From Spirochaetia bacterium (GTDB lineage Bacteria > Spirochaetota > UBA4802 > UBA5550), in the NCBI GenBank assembly GCA_009885955.1, contig VFJS01000011.1, positions 1 to 49,840 of the forward strand: a stretch of DNA of 49,840 nt. Direction: 5' to 3'. Position numbers and translations under genes: made by a program. This document shows positions 25,811 through 32,708 of the stretch, one piece after another. How positions within the stretch are numbered: position 1 is the first letter of the stretch; the number at the start of each line of letters is the position of its first letter. A model generated the notes under the pieces. That model saw nothing but the letters and a program-made list of their open reading frames with translations, searched no databases and was not told the DNA's origin.

Positions 25811-26552
25811 GCCTGGCAGTTTTTGAAAATTATAAAATTCGTCGTTTTTTCGATGAGCAAAACGAGACATGGTATTTTTCTGTGATTGATATTTTACAGG
25901 TTCTTATACAACAGCCGGATTATCAGGCGGCACGGAACTACTGGAAAGTTTTAAAAAACCGATTGAAAAAAGAAGGCAGTGAGTCGGTTACAAAATGTAA
26001 CCGACTGAAAATGGAAGCTGCTGACGGGAAAAAATACCTGACTGATGCCGCTGATCCTGAAACATTGTTAAGGCTCATTCAGTCTGTTCCGAGTCCCAAA
26101 GCGGAACCAATAAAATTGTGGTTGGCAAAAGTCGGATACGAACGTCTGCAGGATATGAACGATCCCGCGCGCTCCCTTGACCGGGCCCGTGAATACTGGC
26201 AGCAGCACGGCAGGAGCGAGAAGTGGATACAACATGGAGCGGTGTTTCAGTCAAAAAACATAAGGCCATTAAAAAACTTAAAACACAGAATCTACGCGAC
26301 CACATGAGTGAAGCGGAATTGATTTTCACCGCCCTTGCGGAACTTTCAACGCGGCAGATTGCCGAAAGCGTAAATGCTACCGGCATGATAGAAAATGCGG
26401 ATGCAGGGAAAAAGGGCGGAAAAATCGCGAAAAAAGCACGATTGGAATTGGAAGAAAAAACCGGTAAAAGTGTCATCACTTCCGAAAACTATCTTCCCCC
26501 GGCGAAGAAACAAAAGAAATTAAAAGCGACCGAGAAAAAGGAAAAAGAATGA
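25798..26552 (+). pseudogene. DinD / BRO-N family gene broken by an internal deletion and frameshift
   Basis: The first frame (ATG 25798) reads as a DinD-like BRO-N protein: WYFSVIDILQVL, YWKVLKNRLKKEGSES, KYLTDAADPETLLRLIQS, SPKAEPIKLWLAKVGYER and YWQQHGRSEKWIQ. Immediately after WIQ it leaves the family sequence. The remainder of the family resumes in another frame from 26223: WSGVSVKKHKAIKKLKTQNLR, MSEAELIFTALAELSTRQIAES, ending in SENYLPP. About 35 residues expected between the two parts are missing, so a deletion removed them and shifted the frame. The product is unlikely to work. Confidence 0.8.
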
Positions 26553-26741
26553 TTTCCTCCTCGCTCGGCAATAAAGATATTCTCAATCTGCGAAAGAGCC
26601 CGGTGCGATAGTTCCGAACGCCGGGATCTGCGCGGGGGCCGTCGGGTAACCGGCAGTTCTACCGTGACTTTGCCATGATAAACGTTGAAATTATTTTTCC
26701 ATTTGTAACTTTTTTTATGCATAATAATTTCTATATTATTC

Positions 26742-26772
26742 TTGACAATGTAGTCAATATATGACTACATTG
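26742..26772 (+). promoter_or_regulatory. TTGACA promoter overlapped by an 11-bp-arm palindrome
   Basis: TTGACA at 26742-26747 is a good -35 box. CAATGTAGTCA (26746-26756) and TGACTACATTG (26762-26772) are exact reverse complements around ATATA. The palindrome covers the spacer and the likely -10 region (TACATT at 26766). It sits directly before the toxin-antitoxin pair and is most simply the operator for autoregulation by the antitoxin. The preceding gap 26553-26741 holds no supported gene. Confidence 0.65.
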
Positions 26773-26776
26773 GTTT

Positions 26777-27040
26777 TTGTTCACAGTAAGTGTTAAGAAA
26801 AAAGTTTTCAAAAGTATTGAAAAAATGCCTTTGAAAATTCAAGAAAAAATGGTCTTACTTTTAAAAGATTTAAGGAACAAAGGGCCAGTACTTTCAGAAT
26901 GGCCGAATTACAGTAAGTTAAATGAGAACCAATACCATTGCCATTTATCTCTCAAGTGGGTTGCTTGCTGGAAACATGAAAAGAATAGTATAATCATAGA
27001 GGTATATTATGCAGGCTCACGTGAAAACGCCCCATATTAA
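26777..27040 (+). CDS. RelE/HigB-type toxin
   Basis: An 87-residue basic protein of the RelE/ParE fold: FTVSVKKKVFKSIEKMPLKIQEKM, then a central LRNKGPVLSEWPNYSKLNENQYHCHL, and the strands KWVACWKHEKNSIIIEVYYAGSREN. These toxins usually cut ribosome-bound mRNA. The start is TTG at 26777, the only codon that preserves the first strand; no ribosome site precedes it and the transcript start must be very close, so the message may be nearly leaderless. The antitoxin gene overlaps its last 32 bases, giving the toxin-first HigBA order. Confidence 0.8.
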   Translation: MFTVSVKKKVFKSIEKMPLKIQEKMVLLLKDLRNKGPVLSEWPNYSKLNENQYHCHLSLKWVACWKHEKNSIIIEVYYAGSRENAPY

Positions 27041-27377
27041 AATTGATATTGAAGGTGAGATCCATCCTAAAATACTTACAGTATTAAAAGAAATCTATGG
27101 AAAAAAAGTAAAATTTGTTAAAGACGACAATGATGAAGTTGTTGATATATTTAAATCTGAATGGTATAAAAAAATTAATTCTCAAATGATTCCGGGTAAA
27201 TGCGTAAAAATTTATCGTGAGAATTTTAAGATGACACAAGAAGAATTAGGAATAAAACTTGGCGGCATATCAAAACAAAATATTTCACATATGGAAAGAG
27301 GAATTAGACCAATTAGCAAAAAGAATGCTAAGTTATTATCAAAAATATTTAATGTTCCGGCAGATAGATTTATATAA
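27009..27377 (+). CDS. XRE-family antitoxin
   Basis: A 122-residue protein. The N-terminal half is a charged toxin-binding region; the C-terminal half is an XRE helix-turn-helix (VKIYRENFKMTQEELGIKLGGISKQNISHMERGIRPISKKNAKLL). It should neutralise the toxin encoded just upstream and repress the promoter at 26742 through the palindrome there. Translation coupling is likely because its ATG lies inside the toxin gene. Its last eight bases overlap the end of the convergent nuclease gene. Confidence 0.85.
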   Translation: MQAHVKTPHIKIDIEGEIHPKILTVLKEIYGKKVKFVKDDNDEVVDIFKSEWYKKINSQMIPGKCVKIYRENFKMTQEELGIKLGGISKQNISHMERGIRPISKKNAKLLSKIFNVPADRFI

Positions 27378-28863
27378 TTTCCACCTGTCTATCCCCCTCC
27401 AACACCTCAAAAATCCTCACCATCCCCAGGGTGTCCATCTTACAGTATGCCAGTAGATGCCTGATAATCCGCTTCGTCTTCCTTGTATTCTGTATATACT
27501 GCAGTTCCTCATAGGCATTCATGGCCATCCCGCCATTTGATATGGACAAATTATTATAGCTCAAATCCGGTACAAGGATAGGGAGCACAGCCTTGATGGA
27601 ATAGCTCCCCTTCATATCCGGGGTATAATACCATTTGTTCTGAAAGGGGATCATCAGATCCTTAATTCTTAAAATAATATTTTCAAGTTCTAGAGAATAT
27701 TCCGGGAAATCCCTTGCCAGCTCTTTTAATCTTCCCGATTCAAAGGACTTATTATAAACAAGAATATCTCCATTGCCCCATAGATCTTTAATCAGCCTGA
27801 TAATAAATTCCTTCCGGGGATCCTTTCCTGGTTCCCCTAAAAATTCATAATGTTTCAGCCTGCTTTTTTTTGACTTTTTATAGTGCAGGGAGTATTGAAA
27901 GGTGATCTGCTGATAGGGCCTTGATCCGTCAAAGAGAGGGAGGGCAGGATTAAAAGTTTCGAAATCAAGAAAGTAAATAGGGTAATGGATTCCCTGGACA
28001 AAATCCTGGATTTTTTCTTTGTCTATGACACTGGTATTATTTATATGGCTGTTAATCTGAATACGCTGTTTGCTGCTCAATGGGTAATCGTCGGGGATAT
28101 CTTTTATTAAAATGATCCCTTTTCCATAGAGCTCAAATTTCTTTGGGCTTTTCAGATTGGATACATCAAACACCGAGTCATCGGGAATATGGCTCCAGCA
28201 GTGTCCGGAAAAATCACATTGGTAGGGGACATTGCAATGCTCCCCGATATCAATCTCCGGGATAATCCCGGTTTCTACAACATTTTTTAACCTGACGATT
28301 TCATTCTGAATAAACCCCCGCTTCTCATTAACCCGGGAGAAAATAGACTCAATGTTGAAGAGAGAATGGATATCAATATCCCCTGATCTTATATACTGAT
28401 TATTGATATTAACAATAAAAAAATCAACAAGGTCAATCCCCGATTCAGTAATGATATAATTCTGGAGTGAACAATCAGTAAAATAGACTTCATGAACCCC
28501 GGTTCCCGATTTTACCTCATACCCCTTCCAACCATCCTTATCTTTAACAAGAATATCAAGGGCACACATGACCTTTTCATGCTGAAAGGTCGCTTCATAA
28601 ATAACTTTTTCCCCTTTATCTATGAGGCTTTTCGTCAGTATCACCGATTCCTGGTATTGATAGGATGTTTCCGGGCTTGCGTCAACACCTCCGGGGAAAA
28701 GTTCTCTGGCAAGCATTCCGATATCAGTGCCCCTGGAAAATACCTCCTGCTGTTTTTCGCTGATTTCATCCTTCAACTCTGGCTTTAATTTATAAAGCAT
28801 CAATGATTTTGTGCATTGAAGGCCCCTCATGAAGGTCGATTTGCTTAATATGTGTGTTTCCAT
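27370..28863 (-). CDS. Cas4-like nuclease fused to DUF2779 (RNase H-fold exonuclease-like)
   Basis: A 497-residue protein in two parts. The first resembles Cas4/Dna2-type nucleases: Cys17 in RGLQCTKSL, CALDILVKD and YEVKSG (Asp and ExK), and a late cluster HCNVPYQCDFSGHCW whose three Cys complete a probable iron-sulphur site with Cys17. The second is DUF2779: YFLDFETFNPALPLFDGSRPY with the Asp-x-Glu of a DEDD-type fold, ILVYNKSFESGRLKEL and YCKMDTLGMVRI with the final Asp. A DNA-processing role in repair or defence is likely. Upstream on its strand is a TATTATCATAC block also seen near other genes here. Confidence 0.85.
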   Translation of the reverse strand: METHILSKSTFMRGLQCTKSLMLYKLKPELKDEISEKQQEVFSRGTDIGMLARELFPGGVDASPETSYQYQESVILTKSLIDKGEKVIYEATFQHEKVMCALDILVKDKDGWKGYEVKSGTGVHEVYFTDCSLQNYIITESGIDLVDFFIVNINNQYIRSGDIDIHSLFNIESIFSRVNEKRGFIQNEIVRLKNVVETGIIPEIDIGEHCNVPYQCDFSGHCWSHIPDDSVFDVSNLKSPKKFELYGKGIILIKDIPDDYPLSSKQRIQINSHINNTSVIDKEKIQDFVQGIHYPIYFLDFETFNPALPLFDGSRPYQQITFQYSLHYKKSKKSRLKHYEFLGEPGKDPRKEFIIRLIKDLWGNGDILVYNKSFESGRLKELARDFPEYSLELENIILRIKDLMIPFQNKWYYTPDMKGSYSIKAVLPILVPDLSYNNLSISNGGMAMNAYEELQYIQNTRKTKRIIRHLLAYCKMDTLGMVRIFEVLEGDRQVEII

Positions 28864-28911
28864 TTTACTCTTTCTATGTATGATAATATAAGATACAATA
28901 CAAATTAACTT

Positions 28912-29661
28912 TTAGAAAATTTGATTTTCTTCATTCCAATCAGGGTCAAAGCTTGCAAATATGACGGCATCAAATATGCAGGGATAAAGTTTAGCTTTTT
29001 GACATAGGATAATAATGCCGTCCATGATAAAATTATAATAATTCTTATCTGCTAATGCATTAGAAGATAATTTCAAAGGAAATCCAAATTCATTGAGCCA
29101 TTTCGTAATACGGGAATCTATTGGTATTTCAAATTTTGAAACACCTAATATCTGTAATAAATTTCTTGATTGCTTGGGGCCGAATCCTTTAAGAAGATCA
29201 TCTATCTTCTCAGATAGCTTTCTCTCCTGTAGTTGATTTTCCTTTGAATTATAATGTTTAATAATTAAATCAAATATTTGCCAATTTGTTTTTTCTAGAA
29301 TATTTATATTATATTCGAGTTCATTGCCAATTTTTGTGGGGAATCGTATTCCTTTTCGTTTTGTTAGTGCTTGTTCAACAAAGGAATTTAATTTTTTTTG
29401 TTTTAAACAAATATCGAGGGATAGTGGGAATGGATCTTCATGAAAGAAGACAGATATGGCGGAGTTGGGTCCAGATTTCTGTTGAGTTGTCAGGAGACAG
29501 ATTACAATAGCATTCCAGAAAATATCTTTATTTAAATTTACACCTTCACGATTAAGATTTCTTTTTATTCTATGTTGGACAAATGCATTTTCTTTTTGCA
29601 TTTCATAAATTTCATTAACTTTATTCACGTCATTATCGGTTATTTCAAAAGCAATTTTCAT
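28912..29661 (-). CDS. HhH-GPD superfamily DNA glycosylase-like protein
   Basis: A 249-residue protein. FWNAIVICLLTTQQKSGPNSA resembles the first conserved helices, GFGPKQSRNLLQILG is the helix-hairpin-helix with a Lys in the position used by bifunctional glycosylases, and IPIDSRITKWLNEFGFP supplies the conserved Asp region. It probably removes a damaged base; the substrate cannot be told, with 8-oxoguanine enzymes being the closest in feel. The ATG at 29661 is six bases after AGGAG and is preferred over the one at 29676. The gene is very AT-rich. Confidence 0.72.
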   Translation of the reverse strand: MKIAFEITDNDVNKVNEIYEMQKENAFVQHRIKRNLNREGVNLNKDIFWNAIVICLLTTQQKSGPNSAISVFFHEDPFPLSLDICLKQKKLNSFVEQALTKRKGIRFPTKIGNELEYNINILEKTNWQIFDLIIKHYNSKENQLQERKLSEKIDDLLKGFGPKQSRNLLQILGVSKFEIPIDSRITKWLNEFGFPLKLSSNALADKNYYNFIMDGIIILCQKAKLYPCIFDAVIFASFDPDWNEENQIF

Positions 29662-29827
29662 ATTCTTCTCCTGCACATTAGCTTAGTGATAGTTTGAAAT
29701 TTATTTTAAATAATTTACAATTATATTAAAGGTCAACAAGTATATCAATGAATTATATTTAAAGAAGATAAATTCATTATTGATTAAGAATTATCTTATA
29801 ATGAATAAAACATGTTAATAATTTATA

Positions 29828-29859
29828 CGGCTGAATTCAATATAAATCAAATCCAGCCG
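29828..29859 (-). terminator. Stem-loop after the zinc-ribbon membrane gene
   Basis: On the minus strand CGGCTGGATT pairs with AATTCAGCCG (ten pairs, one G-T) around a 12-base loop. It begins 13 bases after the stop of the gene at 29872. The bases after the stem are AT-rich but not a clean T-run, so termination is likely but not certain. The rest of the gap 29662-29871 is AT-rich without a gene. Confidence 0.5.
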
Positions 29860-29871
29860 AATGAAAAAATT

Positions 29872-30204
29872 TTAAACCTTAGGCCTTGTTAATAATGTAA
29901 AGAGACCTAAAATAATATCTCCGGCTACCCATATACCTATGATAAGTATGGCTCCAATACCTGTGCCAATGGCAGCTCCGGCCTGCTCGGCTTGAGAACC
30001 TGTTTTGGTGATTACTTTTGAAGCGCTCGACATTCCGGCTACCATCCACCAGAGCATCAGGATGTTGAAACCGATAAAACAATACTTGACGATTTTCCCA
30101 AATATAGTCCGTTTCGGTTTCCTTAGCTGAAAACCGCATTTCTGGCATTTCAATGCCTTTTCACTGACTTCTGTTTTACATTCCGGGCAGTTTATTAAAG
30201 CCAT
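29872..30204 (-). CDS. Zinc-ribbon protein with two membrane segments
   Basis: A 110-residue protein. It begins with a double-Cys zinc ribbon, CPECKTEVSEKALKCQKCGF, then a basic stretch (RKPKR) and two hydrophobic segments (about residues 38-58 and 78-103). The ribbon should face the cytosol by the positive-inside rule. AAGGAG lies before the ATG. The function is unknown; such small zinc-ribbon membrane proteins are common and poorly characterised. Confidence 0.8.
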   Translation of the reverse strand: MALINCPECKTEVSEKALKCQKCGFQLRKPKRTIFGKIVKYCFIGFNILMLWWMVAGMSSASKVITKTGSQAEQAGAAIGTGIGAILIIGIWVAGDIILGLFTLLTRPKV

Positions 30205-30262
30205 AATACTAACTCCTTTAAATGATTGATATTTTATTTTTTTAAGTTAGCATAGATTCCAG

Positions 30263-30289
30263 GGCATTGGTAGACTTTGAAGGTTGAGG
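30263..30289 (-). promoter_or_regulatory. CCTCAACC...AGTCTACCA element upstream of the zinc-ribbon gene
   Basis: On the minus strand it reads CCTCAACCTTCAAAGTCTAC followed by CAATG. The same arrangement (CCTCAACC, six bases, AGTCTACCA) recurs at 30819-30795 in front of the next gene. It lies about 60-85 bases before the start at 30204, where a promoter would be expected. Confidence 0.35.
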
Positions 30290-30294
30290 AGACA

Positions 30295-30720
30295 TTAATT
30301 TTTATGATTTCCATTCAATTGCTCCTTTTCCTCTTTCCATTTTTTTTCGAAAAACTTCGGCAGGTCAAAATTCATATCCGCGAACAGCCACATAGGGGTC
30401 TTCAATGGTTTTTCCCTTATCTCATTATCAGGAAAGATTTCATAATATAAATTGCAATAATAGGCATAGTATTTTCCGAATTTTACACGATTTGTTGTTG
30501 ATATATGCATATTTCTTATAATGATGCATTTTCCCATGGTCTCTTCCTGCTCTGAAACAAACCAGGGGTCACTGTTATCGAGAATGTAGAAAGGAAATTT
30601 TTTCAAGGGATTTGTATAATTATGCGGCCCAACAATTTGTATGAAGAGGGGTTGGCATATATCATCATCCTGCTCCAATCTTCTGTTTATTTTATCCGAT
30701 GTTTTGATTTTCTTTTTCAT
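30295..30720 (-). CDS. Unknown soluble protein
   Basis: A 141-residue Lys-rich protein that I do not recognise. It has a charged N terminus, a core with FIQIVGPHNY, FYILDNSDPWFVSEQEE and YYAYYCNLYYEIFPDNE, and a Lys/Glu-rich C terminus. There is no membrane segment or signal peptide. AGGAG lies about eight bases before the ATG. It shares its upstream sequence element with the zinc-ribbon gene that follows it, so they may be co-regulated. Confidence 0.65.
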   Translation of the reverse strand: MKKKIKTSDKINRRLEQDDDICQPLFIQIVGPHNYTNPLKKFPFYILDNSDPWFVSEQEETMGKCIIIRNMHISTTNRVKFGKYYAYYCNLYYEIFPDNEIREKPLKTPMWLFADMNFDLPKFFEKKWKEEKEQLNGNHKN

Positions 30721-30763
30721 AAAAGGAGTCCTCCCTTTTTATCATGACTTTTATTACTTCTTT

Positions 30764-30819
30764 GTATGATAATAATATACTATGAATATTGGAGGCATGG
30801 TAGACTTTTGGGGTTGAGG
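30764..30819 (-). promoter_or_regulatory. Promoter-like element shared with 9470-9523
   Basis: On the minus strand CCTCAACC is followed by AGTCTACCATG and then ATATTCATAGTATATTATTATCATAC. Both the first block and the ATATTCA-GTATAT-TTA-ATCATAC block match the element before the DnaB-like gene in order and spacing. TATATT or TATTAT could be the -10 box. Confidence 0.4.
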
Positions 30820-30920
30820 TTGATTGAAAATTGATTCATTTCCAGCTTAGCTTGTGTCTTATTTAGCTGTCAATATGAACATATGTCTATCAATAAAATT
30901 TTAGCATTGTTAAAAAATAA

Positions 30921-30949
30921 TTGACACTGTACAACTTTATTGTTACACA
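30921..30949 (+). promoter_or_regulatory. Candidate TTGACA promoter of the second toxin-antitoxin pair
   Basis: TTGACA at 30921-30926 lies 30 bases before the toxin start. The -10 candidate 17 bases on (TACACA) is poor. An imperfect inverted repeat (TGTACAA and TTGTTACA) overlaps the spacer and may be the antitoxin's operator. Confidence 0.35.
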
Positions 30950-30955
30950 TGGATT

Positions 30956-31348
30956 ATGTTTAAAGAAGATTGCATAGCATATAAAGGAGATTTTTATACC
31001 GTAGAATGGTATTATGATGAATCCGGAAAGAGCCAGGCCCTTGAATACCTGATGAACCTCAAGCCTGAAATGCAGAGAAAGTTATTTTATCTCATTAAAA
31101 GGATTTGCGACAATGGGAAAATCAATGATATAACAAAATTCCGGAATGAAGGAGATAAAATATATGCTTTTAAACCGCAGCCGGACAGGTTTTTATCATT
31201 TTTCATTCAGGGCAAAACGATTATTATTACTAATGCCTTTCAGAAAAAAGGAGATAAACTGCCTGAAAATGAAAAGCTGAAGGCACTAAAATATCGTGAA
31301 TGTTATTTTAAACGTGTCAAGGAAGGGATATATTATGAAGACGACTAA
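30956..31348 (+). CDS. HigB / phage Gp49-like toxin
   Basis: A 130-residue protein of the phage Gp49-like HigB group: YTVEWYYDESGKSQALEYLMNL, a helix with KLFYLIKRICDNGKI, YAFKPQPDRFLSFFIQGKTIII and the hallmark TNAFQKKGDKLPENE. These are mRNA interferases. It keeps the K-K-x-x-x-x-P motif. There is no clear ribosome site before the ATG, as with the other toxin in this window, so toxin translation may be kept low. The antitoxin ATG lies 14 bases inside its 3' end. Confidence 0.85.
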   Translation: MFKEDCIAYKGDFYTVEWYYDESGKSQALEYLMNLKPEMQRKLFYLIKRICDNGKINDITKFRNEGDKIYAFKPQPDRFLSFFIQGKTIIITNAFQKKGDKLPENEKLKALKYRECYFKRVKEGIYYEDD

Positions 31349-31640
31349 ACCAAAAAAACATCAAACAACCTTTGATAAGTTAATGGAGAATCCTGAATGG
31401 AAAAAGGGATTTGAAAAGGGATATGAAAAATTTCTCATTTCTGAATTTTTAATTGAAGCAATGGATGAGAACAAAATATCGGTAAGGAAACTGGCAGAAC
31501 AGGCGGGAGTCTCGCCGACGGTTATACAAAATCTCAGGTCGGGCAAAAAAACAAATATCAGCCTGAATACTCTTACCCCAATTCTTTCAGCATTGCATTA
31601 TAAAATGAAATTTGTTAAAGAAAAGCAAATTAAGGCTTAA
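31335..31640 (+). CDS. XRE-family antitoxin
   Basis: A 101-residue protein. The ATG at 31335 is preferred over the frame start at 31296 because GGAAGGG lies upstream. The N-terminal region (FDKLMENPEWKKGFEKGYEKF) is typical of antitoxins that pair with Gp49-like toxins. The C-terminal helix-turn-helix is ISVRKLAEQAGVSPTVIQNLRSGKKTNISLNTL. It should bind the upstream toxin and the operator near 30921. The gene is convergent with the WYL regulator, 23 bases apart. Confidence 0.87.
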   Translation: MKTTKPKKHQTTFDKLMENPEWKKGFEKGYEKFLISEFLIEAMDENKISVRKLAEQAGVSPTVIQNLRSGKKTNISLNTLTPILSALHYKMKFVKEKQIKA

Positions 31641-31663
31641 ATTTATCAGGGTTAAACACCAGG

Positions 31664-32581
31664 TTACTTGTAAACACTCAATCCCTCTCTGAGCAGTTTA
31701 ATCATCATTTCCCGCAGAGATGCCGGTTCAACGATCTCAACCTTGTTCCCGAAAGCAAAAAGCTGCTTGCATAAATAGGTGTCATCGGAAACACTGAAGG
31801 CCGCCTCGAATCTTTTGCCGTTATCTATCTCCTTGAAACGGGGCTCCAGGATTCCCAAAATCTGTTCCAGGTAACCAAGAATTTCACTGTCAAAACGAAT
31901 TTTTACCTTATAGGTTTTGCCTATATATGAACCCAGGGAATCCTTGAATAAAACTTCACTCTCCTGGGCCTCATTATCAAATAAAGTATTGGTGATAGCG
32001 AGATTTTTGATTTTATTCATAATGAAGAGAATTTCCCTGCTGTCCTCAAATCCACCCACAAGGTAGAGGTTATTGTTCCGGAAAATGAGGTAGTAGGGTT
32101 TGATGAGATAATTCTTCCAGGTCTTTGCCGAATGAGGCTTGTACTGGAAGGTGATTTTTTTCTTTTCTTTGCAGGCAAAATAGATTCTGGCAAGGAGCCA
32201 CATACCTTTTTCAGGATGTTTCCTGAGAAAATTCTTTAGTATGATATTCCTGCCCGAATCATTGATTATGAAGGATGTATAAACATGTGCTATGCGAAGC
32301 ATTCTTTCTTTATCGAGAGGAATGCTCAGGCTGATCCGCTTCGCTCCTTTCTTCTTCTCCACGATAAGGCCCATCTCTTTGATAAGATAGTCGTCGATAT
32401 ATTCACGTATACTCTTGTCTGAGAGGGTGTCCGAGGGATCTTCATCTAATGAAAGGATGCCTGCCAGGTTGGAGGCGTTCCATGTCTCGTCTCCATTCTG
32501 GAGCAGGGCCAGTACATGGAGATACCTCTTGAGAATGTTCAACTGTGTTTCAGGGGAAGGGAAGGTTTCAAGTTTTTTCAT
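31664..32581 (-). CDS. WYL-domain transcriptional regulator
   Basis: A 305-residue protein. The N-terminal winged-helix region (QLNILKRYLHVLALLQ, then SDKSIREYIDDYLIKEMGL) precedes a WYL domain with KKITFQYKPHSAKTWKNYLIKPYYLIFRNNNLYLVGG and a C-terminal WCX-like segment (YKVKIRFDSEILGYLEQ). WYL proteins sense ligands, often nucleic acids or nucleotides, and commonly control defence genes. The ATG at 32581 follows ACAGGT, and the frame start at 32602 is less good. It is divergent from the tandem-AAA+ gene, with about 125 bases between them, and probably controls it. Confidence 0.88.
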   Translation of the reverse strand: MKKLETFPSPETQLNILKRYLHVLALLQNGDETWNASNLAGILSLDEDPSDTLSDKSIREYIDDYLIKEMGLIVEKKKGAKRISLSIPLDKERMLRIAHVYTSFIINDSGRNIILKNFLRKHPEKGMWLLARIYFACKEKKKITFQYKPHSAKTWKNYLIKPYYLIFRNNNLYLVGGFEDSREILFIMNKIKNLAITNTLFDNEAQESEVLFKDSLGSYIGKTYKVKIRFDSEILGYLEQILGILEPRFKEIDNGKRFEAAFSVSDDTYLCKQLFAFGNKVEIVEPASLREMMIKLLREGLSVYK

Positions 32582-32708
32582 TTTTATTACCTGTATAGCC
32601 AATTCAACCCGGAGGGGTTAGGTCTTTTTAAAATGTATGGTATTATGATGATGTAAGGTTCAAATATATATTTTGTCCATCATTAAAATTATATGGGAGA
32701 AAATAATT

